Of a DNA stretch of 42,309 nt, positions 1-7,871 are shown in pieces. Under the pieces are notes generated by a model. That model had not been told where the DNA came from, made no database searches, and saw nothing but the letters and a program-made list of their open reading frames with translations. Position 1 is the stretch's first letter, and every line of letters starts with the position of its first letter. Source of the DNA: an uncultured Pelagibacteraceae bacterium (GTDB lineage Bacteria; Pseudomonadota; Alphaproteobacteria; Pelagibacterales; Pelagibacteraceae); contig CACJPW010000005.1 in assembly GCA_902595375.1 (NCBI GenBank), positions 1 through 42,309 on the forward strand, read 5' to 3'. A program made the translations under genes and the position numbers.

Positions 1-576
1 GGTTTAGGATTATTTGGTGTTGCCGTCGCTCTAGGAGCACAAGATTTATTTAAAAATTTAATCTCAGGCATATTAGTTCTTGTTGAAAAAAGATTTAAAG
101 TTGGAGACTGGATATATGTAGAAGATGTAATTGAAGGCACAGTTGAGTCAATAGGTTTTAGATCTACAGTTGTCAGGAGGTTTGATAAATCTTTAGCTAC
201 TATTCCTAACTTTCAGTTTGCAGAAAAAGCAGTAATAAATAACTCACTAATAACTAATAGAAGGATTAATTGGATTATAGGTTTAGAGTATAGAACAACA
301 AGCAAACAGTTAACAGATATTAAACAACAAATAGAGGATTTTATAAAAAGTAGTGAATTATTTTCAAAATCAGAAAATACTATGCTATCAGTGAAGATCG
401 ATCAATTTGCTGCAAGCTCAATAGATATTAAATTAATATGTTTTACTAAAACAACAAAATACTTAGAGTGGATGAAAGTAAAAGACCTTTTGGCAGTAGA
501 GATAAAAAATATAGTAGAAAAAAATAATGCTTCTTTTGCTTTCCCAAGCACATCAGTTTATGTGGAGAAAAATTAA
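1..576 (+). CDS. MscS-family mechanosensitive channel, C-terminal part (5' truncated by window)
   Basis: The frame is open from base 1 to the TAA at 574-576, giving the last 191 residues of a protein that starts outside the window. The first residues, GLGLFGVAVALGAQDLFKNL, match the pore-lining TM3 helix of small-conductance mechanosensitive channels. The following segment, with FKVGDWIYVEDVIEGTVESI and then RFDKSLATIPNFQFAEK, matches the MscS beta domain. The rest is the cytoplasmic alpha/beta domain. Proteins of this family sit in the inner membrane and release solutes on hypo-osmotic shock. The stop shares one base with the ATG of the yggT-like gene, so the two are probably co-transcribed. 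The missing N-terminus prevents assignment to MscS, YnaI or YbdG-type subfamilies. Confidence 0.88.
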   Translation, partial: GLGLFGVAVALGAQDLFKNLISGILVLVEKRFKVGDWIYVEDVIEGTVESIGFRSTVVRRFDKSLATIPNFQFAEKAVINNSLITNRRINWIIGLEYRTTSKQLTDIKQQIEDFIKSSELFSKSENTMLSVKIDQFAASSIDIKLICFTKTTKYLEWMKVKDLLAVEIKNIVEKNNASFAFPSTSVYVEKN

Positions 577-872
577 TGAAATCAGTTTTAATTTTATTTG
601 ACAATGTGGTGAGCCTTTACATATGGATATTAATAATTCATGTAATATTTAGCTGGTTAGTTGCTTTTAATGTTTTAAATACAGGCAATAGATTTGTCTA
701 TTCTGTTTTAGATATTTCTTACAAACTTACATCACCTCCTTTAAATTTCATCAGAAAATTTCTACCTAATTTAGGCTCTATTGATATTTCGCCAGTTATT
801 CTAATTTTAGGTTTAATGTTTTTCAGAAATTTAGTTTTTGAAATGCTTGCACCAGGATTATTTTTAAGATGA
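576..872 (+). CDS. YggT family membrane protein
   Basis: This 98-residue protein has two hydrophobic segments, at about residues 8-30 and 72-93. Between them lies the YggT signature: a loop with SPPLNFIRKFLP at about 53-64, followed by IDISPVILILG. YggT proteins are small inner-membrane proteins of unclear role, linked in some bacteria to osmotic tolerance and division-site factors. The start codon overlaps the stop of the channel gene by one base and the stop overlaps folD by four bases (ATGA), so the three genes form one translationally coupled unit. Length and layout are normal for the family. Confidence 0.85.
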   Translation: MKSVLILFDNVVSLYIWILIIHVIFSWLVAFNVLNTGNRFVYSVLDISYKLTSPPLNFIRKFLPNLGSIDISPVILILGLMFFRNLVFEMLAPGLFLR

Positions 873-1711
873 TTATTGATGGTAAAAAAGAGGCAGAAAT
901 TATTCGAAATGAGATTAAAAAGGAAATTTCAGTTTTAAAAATGAAAAATAATAAGATACCTAGTTTAGCAGTAATTTTGATAGGGGATTATGTTCCAAGC
1001 CAAATATATGTTAAAAATAAAGAAAAAAATGCTAAAGAAGTTGGGATAAATTCCCAAATTATTAAATATCCAAAAACTGTGAGTGAAAAAGAAGTTTTGA
1101 ATAAAATTGAAGAATTAAACAAAAATATAAATATGTCTGGTATATTGGTTCAGCTCCCATTACCCAATCAAATAAGTAAAGAAAAAATTATAAATGCTAT
1201 ACATCCATCAAAAGATGTTGATGGATTCCATCCCGTTAATGTTGGAAATCTCTCTTCAGGTTACGAATCAATTATTCCTTGCACCCCATTAGGATGTTTA
1301 TTATTAATTAAAAAGATTGAGCCAAATCTATCAGGAAAGCATGCTGTTATTATTGGAAGATCTAATTTAAACGGCAAACCTATGGCGCAATTATTATTAA
1401 AAGAAAACTGCACAGTAACAATTGTTCATTCGAAAACAAATAATTTACAAAGTGAATGTCTTAAAGCAGATATTCTTGTTGCAGCCGCTGGAGTTCCTAA
1501 TTTAGTTAAGAAAGATTGGATAAAAAAAGACGTAATTGTTATTGATGTTGGTATCAATAAAGTAGGAGAAAAAATTATTGGAGACGTAAATTTTGATGAA
1601 TTAAAAGATAAAGCAAAAGCAATTACGCCTGTTCCTGGTGGTGTGGGTCCGATGACAATAGCTTGTTTGTTAAAAAACACTTTAAAGTGTTTTAAAGCTC
1701 ATTTGACCTAG
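869..1711 (+). CDS. folD: Bifunctional methylenetetrahydrofolate dehydrogenase / methenyl-THF cyclohydrolase
   Basis: FolD interconverts 5,10-methylene-THF, methenyl-THF and 10-formyl-THF in the cytoplasm using NADP, supplying one-carbon units for purines and fMet. The 280-residue length is normal. The catalytic Tyr47 and Lys51 lie in QIYVKNKEKNAKEVGI, Gln95 in GILVQLPLP, and Asp118 in DVDGFHPVN. The Rossmann nucleotide site is GRSNLNGKPMAQLLL, and the C-terminal signature TPVPGGVGPMT is intact. The gene overlaps yggT by four bases. Its last 20 bases overlap the 3' end of the convergent PsiE-like gene, and a 20-bp palindrome lies in this overlap. The product is unmistakable. Confidence 0.97.
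   Translation: MIIDGKKEAEIIRNEIKKEISVLKMKNNKIPSLAVILIGDYVPSQIYVKNKEKNAKEVGINSQIIKYPKTVSEKEVLNKIEELNKNINMSGILVQLPLPNQISKEKIINAIHPSKDVDGFHPVNVGNLSSGYESIIPCTPLGCLLLIKKIEPNLSGKHAVIIGRSNLNGKPMAQLLLKENCTVTIVHSKTNNLQSECLKADILVAAAGVPNLVKKDWIKKDVIVIDVGINKVGEKIIGDVNFDELKDKAKAITPVPGGVGPMTIACLLKNTLKCFKAHLT
1674..1693. terminator. Possible bidirectional terminator at folD / psiE convergence
   Basis: A perfect 20-bp palindrome, AAAACACTTTAAAGTGTTTT, spans the last codons of folD and abuts the stop of the minus-strand gene. Read on the minus strand the stem ends in six T residues (1677-1672), as expected for an intrinsic terminator of the PsiE-like gene. On the plus strand only four T residues follow. The stem is AT-rich and so weak; the function is inferred. 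Confidence 0.4.
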
Positions 1712-2078
1712 ACCTTTCAATTTTCAAGTATTTACTGTTTCTAAATCTAATAATGACTGTTGCTACAGCTACAATTAAAATAGCCAAAGATATGTATATG
1801 AGATTAGCAGGGTCGCTTTCTTTATCCTGTAAAATGATAAATCGCGCTAGCGCTGTTATAGCTATTATTAGAGGGTAAGTTATTCTAACAGACTGAGTTT
1901 CCCAATAAGAGCGCACTAATCCAATAACCTCAATATAAATAAACATCAAAAGCAAATCTGCTAAAGTAATATCTCTATTTTCGTACATCTCTCTCATTTC
2001 AAGAAAGAAAGCAATTATGGTTGACACAAGAACAACTATCACTGCCACAAGTTGAATGTTTCGAATCGAACTATTCAT
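1692..2078 (-). CDS. PsiE-like (phosphate-starvation-inducible E) membrane protein
   Basis: This 128-residue protein has four hydrophobic helices (about 8-26, 38-58, 66-84 and 92-110). The central region reads LADLLLMFIYIEVIGLVRSY and then ITYPLIIAITALARFII, which matches the PsiE family pattern of an acidic LLLxFxYxE helix followed by ITALxR. PsiE proteins are inner-membrane proteins of unknown biochemical function, phosphate-regulated in E. coli; no Pho box is evident to me here. It lies 22 bp downstream of argG on the same strand and is probably its last co-transcribed gene. Its 3' end overlaps folD by 20 bp. The family call is from the motif pattern alone. Confidence 0.7.
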   Translation of the reverse strand: MNSSIRNIQLVAVIVVLVSTIIAFFLEMREMYENRDITLADLLLMFIYIEVIGLVRSYWETQSVRITYPLIIAITALARFIILQDKESDPANLIYISLAILIVAVATVIIRFRNSKYLKIERSRSNEL

Positions 2079-2100
2079 TTAATTATAATCTATCAAAAAT

Positions 2101-3285
2101 TTAACCTTTGTTTAACTGTTTAGAGTGATATTTTATAAAATCCTCTACTTTTTTTTTATTAAATGTTTTATTTTCTTCAAATGATACTTTTTTCATAGAA
2201 TAAGCTTTGTTTTTTGTCCTTCTGGATAAAATAGTAATATTTCCCTTATATAAACCTAAAATTATATCACCTGAAACTTTGCTTTTATTCTTATCAATTA
2301 TTTTTTGTAATTTTAATCTCTTTTTAGAAAACCAATATCCGTTATAAACAAGCTCCGCATATTTTGGCATTATCCTCTCTTTTTCATGAGCAGTTTTTTT
2401 GTCAAGTGTAACAGATTCCATTGCTCTATGAGCAGCATATAGCAATGTTCCACCTGGAGTTTCATAAACACCCCTAGATTTTATTCCAATAAATCTGTTT
2501 TCAACCAGATCAACTCTACCAATACCGTTTTTACCAGCCAGAGAATTTAATTTTTGTAAAATTTTCTCAGGACTTAATTTTTTTCCATTAATGGATACCG
2601 GGTCACTATTTTTGAAAGTTATTTTGACTCTAGATATTTTATCTGGCGCTTTTTTTGGCGATTTAGTTCTTTGAAAAATAAATTCTGGTGCAGAATTTTT
2701 TGGGTCTTCTAAAATTTTACCTTCAGTGGAGGTGTGAAAAACATTATCATCTACAGAAAATGGAGGCGCACCTTTTCTATCTTTTGGGATACTAATTTTA
2801 TTTTTTTTTGCGTATTTAATTAGATCTGCTCTCGACTCTAATTTCCATTCTCTCCAAGGCGCAATTACTTTAATTTTTTTTCCACCAAAAAAGGAGTATC
2901 CAAGTTCGAATCTTACTTGATCATTTCCTTTTCCTGTCGCTCCATGAGAAACTGCAAATGCTTTGTATTTTTTAGCTATTGCGATTTGTCTTTTAGCTAT
3001 CAAAGGTCTCGCTATAGATGTACCAAGCAAATATACACCCTCGTAGACTGCATGGGCTCTGACCATAGGAAAAATATATTCTTTAATAAAAACATTTCTT
3101 AGATCTTCGATAATTATATTTTTTACGCCCAACTTTTTAGCGTTTCTAATAATTTTCTTTTTATCCAATATCTGGCCAATATCTGATGTATAAGCTATTA
3201 CTTCAGCTTTATAATTTTCTTGTAACCATCTTAAAATTATTGAAGTATCTAATCCGCCAGAATAGGCTAGTACAATTTTTTTCAT
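2101..3285 (-). CDS. argG: Argininosuccinate synthase
   Basis: ArgG joins citrulline and aspartate with ATP to give argininosuccinate, the penultimate step of arginine synthesis, in the cytoplasm. The 394-residue protein starts MKKIVLAYSGGLDTSI, with the ATP pyrophosphatase P-loop SGGLDT at residues 9-14. Further family signatures are SHGATGKGNDQVRFE, binding citrulline and aspartate, and GRVDLVENRFIGIKSRG near residues 257-273. Length and motifs are complete. The ATG directly abuts the stop of the upstream IalB-like gene with no spacer, suggesting translational coupling. argH is not in the window. Confidence 0.97.
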   Translation of the reverse strand: MKKIVLAYSGGLDTSIILRWLQENYKAEVIAYTSDIGQILDKKKIIRNAKKLGVKNIIIEDLRNVFIKEYIFPMVRAHAVYEGVYLLGTSIARPLIAKRQIAIAKKYKAFAVSHGATGKGNDQVRFELGYSFFGGKKIKVIAPWREWKLESRADLIKYAKKNKISIPKDRKGAPPFSVDDNVFHTSTEGKILEDPKNSAPEFIFQRTKSPKKAPDKISRVKITFKNSDPVSINGKKLSPEKILQKLNSLAGKNGIGRVDLVENRFIGIKSRGVYETPGGTLLYAAHRAMESVTLDKKTAHEKERIMPKYAELVYNGYWFSKKRLKLQKIIDKNKSKVSGDIILGLYKGNITILSRRTKNKAYSMKKVSFEENKTFNKKKVEDFIKYHSKQLNKG

Positions 3286-3786
3286 CTAGCTGCAGGTTTT
3301 TTTTGCAGTATTATACGCTTTAGTAAATCCCATCATGGAATAATGATCAGTTGTTTCTGCACCTTTCATAGTTCTAGCTTTTACGATTATACTAGTTGCT
3401 CTTTTCATAAGCTTGATAAATTTTTTTTCCTCTTGATCATCCAAAAGCCAAGCAAAATTTTTCTGAGAGAAGAAAGAGTATCTTCTTTTACCTGAAGTGG
3501 CAGTTACACTTGAAGTTTTGTAATCGTGGCCACTCGTTAAACTAACTTCATCTTTGATTTCTTCTGTAGGTCTGAACGTTACAAATAATTTTGATACATC
3601 TCTCTTTACTGCTGCTGGTGCTCTCTTAATTGGAACCGTTTGAGCAAAACAAATTTTTCCTTTATTCGTCTCAGCAACGAAGCTTTCCCAATTTTTATAT
3701 TTTCCAGTAGATCTTGGAGTAACAGCTAAAGCGTTAAAAGAATACATAATCAAAATAAACATTATAAAAATTTTTTTCATAAACAT
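3286..3786 (-). CDS. IalB-like (invasion-associated locus B family) secreted protein
   Basis: This 166-residue protein has an N-terminal signal peptide (hydrophobic residues about 5-19, likely cleavage after NALA) and is predicted to be periplasmic. The mature part shows the alphaproteobacterial IalB layout: a Trp at about 33, a first Cys at 46 (GKICFAQ), a central beta-rich part with RRYSFFSQKNFAWLLDD, and a C-terminal TTDHYSMMGFTKAY followed by a final Cys165. The two Cys could form the family's disulphide. Despite the name, the family is widespread in free-living species and its general function is unknown. The start could be two codons downstream (3780, MKKIF). The stop abuts the argG start with no gap. 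Confidence 0.68.
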   Translation of the reverse strand: MFMKKIFIMFILIMYSFNALAVTPRSTGKYKNWESFVAETNKGKICFAQTVPIKRAPAAVKRDVSKLFVTFRPTEEIKDEVSLTSGHDYKTSSVTATSGKRRYSFFSQKNFAWLLDDQEEKKFIKLMKRATSIIVKARTMKGAETTDHYSMMGFTKAYNTAKKTCS

Positions 3787-3829
3787 AATTTATTTTTATA
3801 CTAAAAAATATCTATTTCAATGCTTTGAA

Positions 3830-4867
3830 TTAAGGAGATGGATTCGGATTATTATTATGAATATCATCAATTCTCTTTAAAATTTCATCTGACAATTCAA
3901 TATTTACACTACCTATATTTTCTTTTAATTGTTCCATAGTTGTTGCTCCAATAATATTACTAGTAACAAATGGCCTTGTATTCACAAATGCCTGAGCTAG
4001 TTGAGCCATAGTCATGTTGTATTCTTTTGCTAAATTAAAATATTCGTCATAAGCTTTCATTGCTAATGGATTCAAATGTCTTTCCCAACCCTTGAACAAA
4101 GCCTGTCTTGAATTTTTCGGCATTTTACCATTTCTATATTTTCCTGATAAAGCTCCTGTTGCTAAGGGATAGTAAACTAATAGACCACACTTTTCTCTAA
4201 TTGAAATTTCAGACATTCCTATCTCATAAGTCCTGTTCACCAAGTTGTAAGGATTTTGAACGGACATCATTCTGGGTAAATGTTTATTTTTTGAAAGTTC
4301 TATATATCTTGATAAACCATAAGGAGTTTCATTAGACAGACCTACATATCTTATCTTTCCATTTTTGATAAATTTTTTTAAAGCCTCCAATACACTTTCA
4401 AAGCTGTTCCAGTCACCTTCCTGATTATCAACAGTATAATCTCTCTTACCAAAAAAATTTGTTGATCTTTCAGGCCAATGCAACTGGTATAAATCAATAT
4501 AATCGGTTTTAAGCCTTTTAAGGCTTCCATCAATTGCTTCCCCGATTTTTTTTTCATCAAAATTATTTCCACCTCCTCTTATCCAATTACAACCAGGGCC
4601 CGCAACTTTTGAGGCTAAAATTATCTTTTCTCTATTTTTTCTTTTTTCAAACCAATTACCAATCATTACTTCAGTTTTTCCGTAGGAGTCTGAGTTTGGA
4701 GGAACCGAATACAATTCTGCAGTATCAAAAAAATTTATCCCTTTAGAAAGAGAGTAGTCCATCTGCTCAAAAGCATCTTTCTCTGTATTTTGAGTCCCCC
4801 ATGTCATAGTTCCGAGGCATATCAAACTTACGTCTATGTCAGTTGTACCTAATTTTTTAAATTTCAT
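3830..4867 (-). CDS. Tas-like NADP(H)-dependent aldo/keto reductase
   Basis: This 345-residue TIM-barrel oxidoreductase reduces or oxidises a small carbonyl or alcohol with NADP(H); the substrate is unknown. The catalytic tetrad is visible as Asp48 and Tyr53 (FFDTAELY), Lys87 (LASKVAGPG) and His130 (LYQLHWPER). The sequence follows E. coli Tas closely: LGTMTWGTQN near the start, RYVGLSNETPYG in the middle, and the cofactor segment NIIGATTMEQLKENI near the end. I chose the ATG at 4867. A TTG three codons upstream would add only MHF. It lies 43 bp upstream of the IalB-like gene on the same strand. Confidence 0.9.
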   Translation of the reverse strand: MKFKKLGTTDIDVSLICLGTMTWGTQNTEKDAFEQMDYSLSKGINFFDTAELYSVPPNSDSYGKTEVMIGNWFEKRKNREKIILASKVAGPGCNWIRGGGNNFDEKKIGEAIDGSLKRLKTDYIDLYQLHWPERSTNFFGKRDYTVDNQEGDWNSFESVLEALKKFIKNGKIRYVGLSNETPYGLSRYIELSKNKHLPRMMSVQNPYNLVNRTYEIGMSEISIREKCGLLVYYPLATGALSGKYRNGKMPKNSRQALFKGWERHLNPLAMKAYDEYFNLAKEYNMTMAQLAQAFVNTRPFVTSNIIGATTMEQLKENIGSVNIELSDEILKRIDDIHNNNPNPSP

Positions 4868-4946
4868 AAAATGCAATATTTATAATAGTTTTTTAGGTCA
4901 ATTTTTGCCTATTGAAAAGTGTTTAAAAAAACTTATATATTTGGTT

Positions 4947-5699
4947 ATGGAATTAAATAAACAAACTTCTACCGTAAGATCATCTGCTTCTGACGCTATT
5001 ATAGATCAGGGATTGAGGTCATATATGCTTAAAGTCTATAACTATATGGCTTCAGGTGTATTACTAACCGGTTTTGTGGCTTTGCTATTTTTTAAGATGT
5101 CGGTAGTTACCTCTGCTGAAGGTCAGATTATAGGATTAACAAACTTCGGAAATACGATTTATGCTTCAGGATTAAAATGGGTAATAATGCTAGCCCCACT
5201 TGCGATTGTATTTTATATGAGTTTTGGAATTGCAAAAATGTCTGCAACTAAAGCTCAAACAACTTTTTGGATATTCGCAGCTTTAATGGGAGCATCGCTT
5301 TCTTCAATTTTTCTTATTTATACCGGAGCAAGTATTACCAGAGTATTTTTTATCACAGCTGGTACATTCGGGGCTATGAGTATATACGGTTACACAACGA
5401 AAAAGGATTTAACAAAGTTAGGTTCATTTTTAATGATGGGACTTTTCGGAATAATTATTGCATCATTAGTTAATATTTTCATGAAATCAACAATGATGTA
5501 TTTTGTAATATCAATTATAGGTGTATTAGTTTTTGTTGGTTTAACTGCTTATGATACTCAGAAGATTAAAAACATGTATTTAGTAAGCGATAGCGGTGAA
5601 CTAATTGGAAAAAAGGCTGTGATGGGCGCATTAACGCTATACTTAGACTTTATAAATCTATTTATAATGCTTTTAAGGCTTTTTGGTCAAAGAAGATAA
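4947..5699 (+). CDS. Bax inhibitor-1 / YccA family membrane protein
   Basis: The 250-residue protein has a short polar N-terminus followed by about seven hydrophobic helices. The family features are LRSYMLKVYNYMASGVLLTG in the first helix, FGAMSIYGYTTKKDLTKLGS in the middle, and a C-terminal YDTQKIKNMY followed by LYLDFINLFIMLLRLFG. Bacterial members such as YccA and YbhL act as inner-membrane ion-leak channels or FtsH modulators; the role here is not determined. The frame is open further upstream, but the ATG at 4947 gives the expected N-terminus, so I reject the longer version. Its TAA is directly followed by the stop of the convergent DUF2794 gene. Confidence 0.88.
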   Translation: MELNKQTSTVRSSASDAIIDQGLRSYMLKVYNYMASGVLLTGFVALLFFKMSVVTSAEGQIIGLTNFGNTIYASGLKWVIMLAPLAIVFYMSFGIAKMSATKAQTTFWIFAALMGASLSSIFLIYTGASITRVFFITAGTFGAMSIYGYTTKKDLTKLGSFLMMGLFGIIIASLVNIFMKSTMMYFVISIIGVLVFVGLTAYDTQKIKNMYLVSDSGELIGKKAVMGALTLYLDFINLFIMLLRLFGQRR

Positions 5700-6047
5700 T
5701 TATTTAATTAATTTTAATTTATTCCAGCTCGTTTTATTAATCAATGAGCTAAGATTTTCAGACTTGTTTAAGACCATTCCGTTTTTATCCTTTAGAAAAT
5801 ACTTTTCATTAAAATATTGGGGCTTTAAACTTTTTGTTATTCTTAAAACTGGTTTGTCAGAAGCTCTCTGGTAAACATCAAAAGAAACTTCTTTGGTGCA
5901 AGATGACAAGGAGTAATCTTTCCAAGATCCATTAGATACCATTTTTGCGTACAAATTTAAGATGCACTGAAGCTCTTTTTTTATAAAAAAAACATCTTTA
6001 TAATTATTTATATAATTATTATTTATTATTAGTCTCATTTTTTTCAT
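5700..6047 (-). CDS. DUF2794 family protein
   Basis: This 115-residue soluble protein carries the alphaproteobacterial DUF2794 pattern: LNLYAKMVSNGSWKDYSLS at about 30-48, then FDVYQRASDKPVLRITKS at about 55-72. Its function is unknown. Its ATG overlaps the stop of the yciB-like gene by four bases (6044-6047), so the two are translationally coupled. Its 3' end meets the BI-1 gene tail to tail with no spacer, leaving no room for a conventional terminator outside the coding regions. The N-terminus (residues 1-20) is not conserved and an internal start cannot be excluded. Confidence 0.75.
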   Translation of the reverse strand: MKKMRLIINNNYINNYKDVFFIKKELQCILNLYAKMVSNGSWKDYSLSSCTKEVSFDVYQRASDKPVLRITKSLKPQYFNEKYFLKDKNGMVLNKSENLSSLINKTSWNKLKLIK

Positions 6048-6589
6048 ATTTTATGACTTTTAATTAAAGGAACTTGTAGTGCAGTATATATAAATGTAAT
6101 TGGCAAAATACCCCACACTTTAAAATTAACCCAAGTGGCCTCTGGTTGTGTTCTCCATACTATTTCATTTAACAAAGCTAAAAAAATGAAAAAATAAGCC
6201 CACCTAAAGTTTAATTTATCCCAACCAATTTCACTTAACTGAAAAGCACTTTGTAAAAAAAATTTAAGAAAATTTTTTTGAAAAAAAATTTTACTAATAA
6301 TTAATATTAATGCAAAAATTATATTTACTATTGTCGGTTTCATATAAATAAATATTGGATTATTAAAGTATAAAGTTAAACCACCAAATATTGTAATGAT
6401 GACTCCTCCTAAAAGTGGAATATAGGGAATTTTCTTCTCAACGAAATACATAACTATAACAGCTATTATAGTGGCAACAATCAATGGAGGAATAGCTATG
6501 ATTAGATTTTCTCCACTTTTATTATATATTATGAAAAAAATTAGTAGAGGTCCAAAGTCAGTAATAAATTTCAAAAGTGACTTATTCAC
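6044..6589 (-). CDS. yciB: YciB / septation protein A family inner-membrane protein
   Basis: The 181-residue protein has about six hydrophobic segments and starts with the family signature FITDFGPLLIFFIIY. The later region with QLSEIGWDKLNFRWAYFF and NEIVWRTQPEATWVNFKVWG is diagnostic for YciB (also called IspZ or septation protein A), which affects cell-envelope synthesis and division in E. coli. The start is a GTG at 6589-6587; no earlier ATG fits. In many alphaproteobacteria yciB follows ftsY, but here it is about 19 kb from ftsY and paired with DUF2794, which its stop overlaps by four bases. Confidence 0.88.
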   Translation of the reverse strand: MNKSLLKFITDFGPLLIFFIIYNKSGENLIIAIPPLIVATIIAVIVMYFVEKKIPYIPLLGGVIITIFGGLTLYFNNPIFIYMKPTIVNIIFALILIISKIFFQKNFLKFFLQSAFQLSEIGWDKLNFRWAYFFIFLALLNEIVWRTQPEATWVNFKVWGILPITFIYTALQVPLIKSHKI

Positions 6590-6611
6590 AAATAATAGAT
6601 TAACATATAAT
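6585..6611 (+). promoter_or_regulatory. Candidate sigma-70-type promoter for hspQ
   Basis: TTCACA (6585-6590, five of six matches to TTGACA) is followed after 15 bp by a perfect TATAAT at 6606-6611. The spacer is shorter than the ideal 17 bp. The 77-bp gap between the divergent yciB and hspQ genes must hold promoters for both. In such AT-rich DNA this match could be chance. Confidence 0.3.
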
Positions 6612-6666
6612 AAACTTTAAACAAATTAGATATTGATTTTAACGTAAAAATTACTAACTATGAGTC

Positions 6667-6990
6667 ATGGCAATAAGCAATAAAGCAAAGTTCTCAATCG
6701 GTGAGGTTGTGAAACATAGACATTTTGACTTCAGAGGCGTTATTTACGATGTTGATTTTGAATTTAATAATTCCGAGGAATGGTATCAATCAATTCCTAA
6801 AGAAGTAAGACCGAGAAAAGATCAACCATTTTATCATTTGTTAGCTGAAAGCAATGAGGTAACTTACGAGGCATACGTTTCTGAGCAAAACCTTCTATTA
6901 GATAATTCAAATGAACCTCTTAAACATCCTCTTATCGAGGAGATTTTTTCTGGAAAAAAAGGGTCAAGTTACCTAAAAATATCCAATTAA
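6667..6990 (+). CDS. hspQ: HspQ family heat shock protein (YccV-like, hemimethylated-DNA-binding fold)
   Basis: The 107-residue protein matches HspQ/YccV: FSIGEVVKHRHFDFRGVIYD near the N-terminus, then DVDFEFNNSEEWY, and a long insert ending in DQPFYHLLAE and YVSEQNLL. HspQ binds hemimethylated DNA in vitro and in E. coli acts as an adaptor and substrate of the Lon protease. The ATG at 6667 gives the usual start. An out-of-frame seven-codon open frame (6660-6683) overlaps the start. The gene stands alone, divergent from yciB and 173 bp upstream of ccmC. Confidence 0.88.
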   Translation: MAISNKAKFSIGEVVKHRHFDFRGVIYDVDFEFNNSEEWYQSIPKEVRPRKDQPFYHLLAESNEVTYEAYVSEQNLLLDNSNEPLKHPLIEEIFSGKKGSSYLKISN

Positions 6991-7026
6991 TCACTGGTCG
7001 CCCAAAATTTAACATTTTTTCCTCAA

Positions 7027-7116
7027 ATCTGTGACATACAGATAACCTAATATTTTAAAGTTATAGCCCAATTAGGAAAAAATTCTTATTTACTCCCTCC
7101 CTTTCTTAGTTGGGCT
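7027..7116 (+). ncRNA. Candidate structured RNA / ccm leader with a C-rich loop
   Basis: The 173-bp gap 6991-7163 between hspQ and ccmC holds two hairpins. The first is ATCTGT/ACAGAT (7027-7032 with 7038-7043) with a 5-nt loop. The second pairs 7065-7079 with 7102-7116, 15 bp counting G-T pairs, with core AGCCCAA / TTGGGCT. Its loop carries ACTCCCTCCC, which resembles the anti-Shine-Dalgarno CCTCC of 16S rRNA. No T run follows, so it is not an intrinsic terminator. It could be a leader of the ccm operon or a small RNA with an anti-SD loop; a known family was not recognised. Confidence 0.4.
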
Positions 7117-7163
7117 CAAAATGGAACTTCACAAAAAAATATTATTATAGTAGATAAAAACCT

Positions 7164-7871
7164 ATGATTAAATTTTTTTCTAATAGCAATATATTTTTTT
7201 GGATTGAAAAATTAACAAATTTTATCAATTCAATATTTTTTATAGTCCTTTTAGTTGCAATAAGTTTTGCATTAATCTTATCTCCCCCAGATTACTTGCA
7301 GGGTGACAGTGTTAGAATTATGTATGTGCATGTACCGGCTGCGTGGATAGGTCTAGCATCTTTTTTTTGTATTGCTTTGCTATCCTTAGTAAATTTTATA
7401 TTTAAAATTAAAAATTTTAATTTGATTTCTAAAAGTATAGCACCGATTGGTTTGGTGTTTACCTGTCTTGCAATTATTACAGGTTCCTTATGGGGACAAC
7501 CAACTTGGGGAACATTTTGGGTTTGGGATGCAAGGATTACATCCATGTTAATACTTGCTATATTTTATATAATTTTCATATTAAGCTATAAGTTAATTTC
7601 TGATCAAAAAAAAGCTGATAAAATTTCTAGTTTTGTAGCCATAATTGGATCAATTAATTTACCAATTATTAAGTACTCAGTTGATTGGTGGAATACCCTT
7701 CATCAACCTGCAAGTATTAAAATTCTCGGCGCAAGTTCAATACATTCATCAATGTTAGTGCCTTTATTTCTAATGTTTTTTGTGTTGATACTGTATTGTG
7801 CGTTAATTTTTCTAATGAAATATAAGACAGAAATCATTAGAATAAAGAAAAAAAATTTAAAAAGATTATGA
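7164..7871 (+). CDS. ccmC: Heme exporter / apo-CcmE heme-loading protein CcmC
   Basis: CcmC is the inner-membrane protein that loads heme onto CcmE at the periplasmic face during System I cytochrome c maturation. The 235-residue protein has six predicted helices. The tryptophan-rich WWD motif is at residues 110-126 (WGQPTWGTFWVWDARIT). The flanking heme-ligand histidines are His55 (MYVHVPAAW) and His180 (DWWNTLHQPAS). It is the first gene of a tight operon and overlaps ccmD by four bases (ATGA). ccmA and ccmB, usually just upstream, are absent from the window; hspQ sits there instead. Confidence 0.96.
   Translation: MIKFFSNSNIFFWIEKLTNFINSIFFIVLLVAISFALILSPPDYLQGDSVRIMYVHVPAAWIGLASFFCIALLSLVNFIFKIKNFNLISKSIAPIGLVFTCLAIITGSLWGQPTWGTFWVWDARITSMLILAIFYIIFILSYKLISDQKKADKISSFVAIIGSINLPIIKYSVDWWNTLHQPASIKILGASSIHSSMLVPLFLMFFVLILYCALIFLMKYKTEIIRIKKKNLKRL

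Noticed and set aside
4836-4946. N-terminal extension of the BI-1 family protein
   Set aside because: The extra 37 residues have no family counterpart and would overlap the divergent aldo/keto reductase start; ATG 4947 gives the expected N-terminus.
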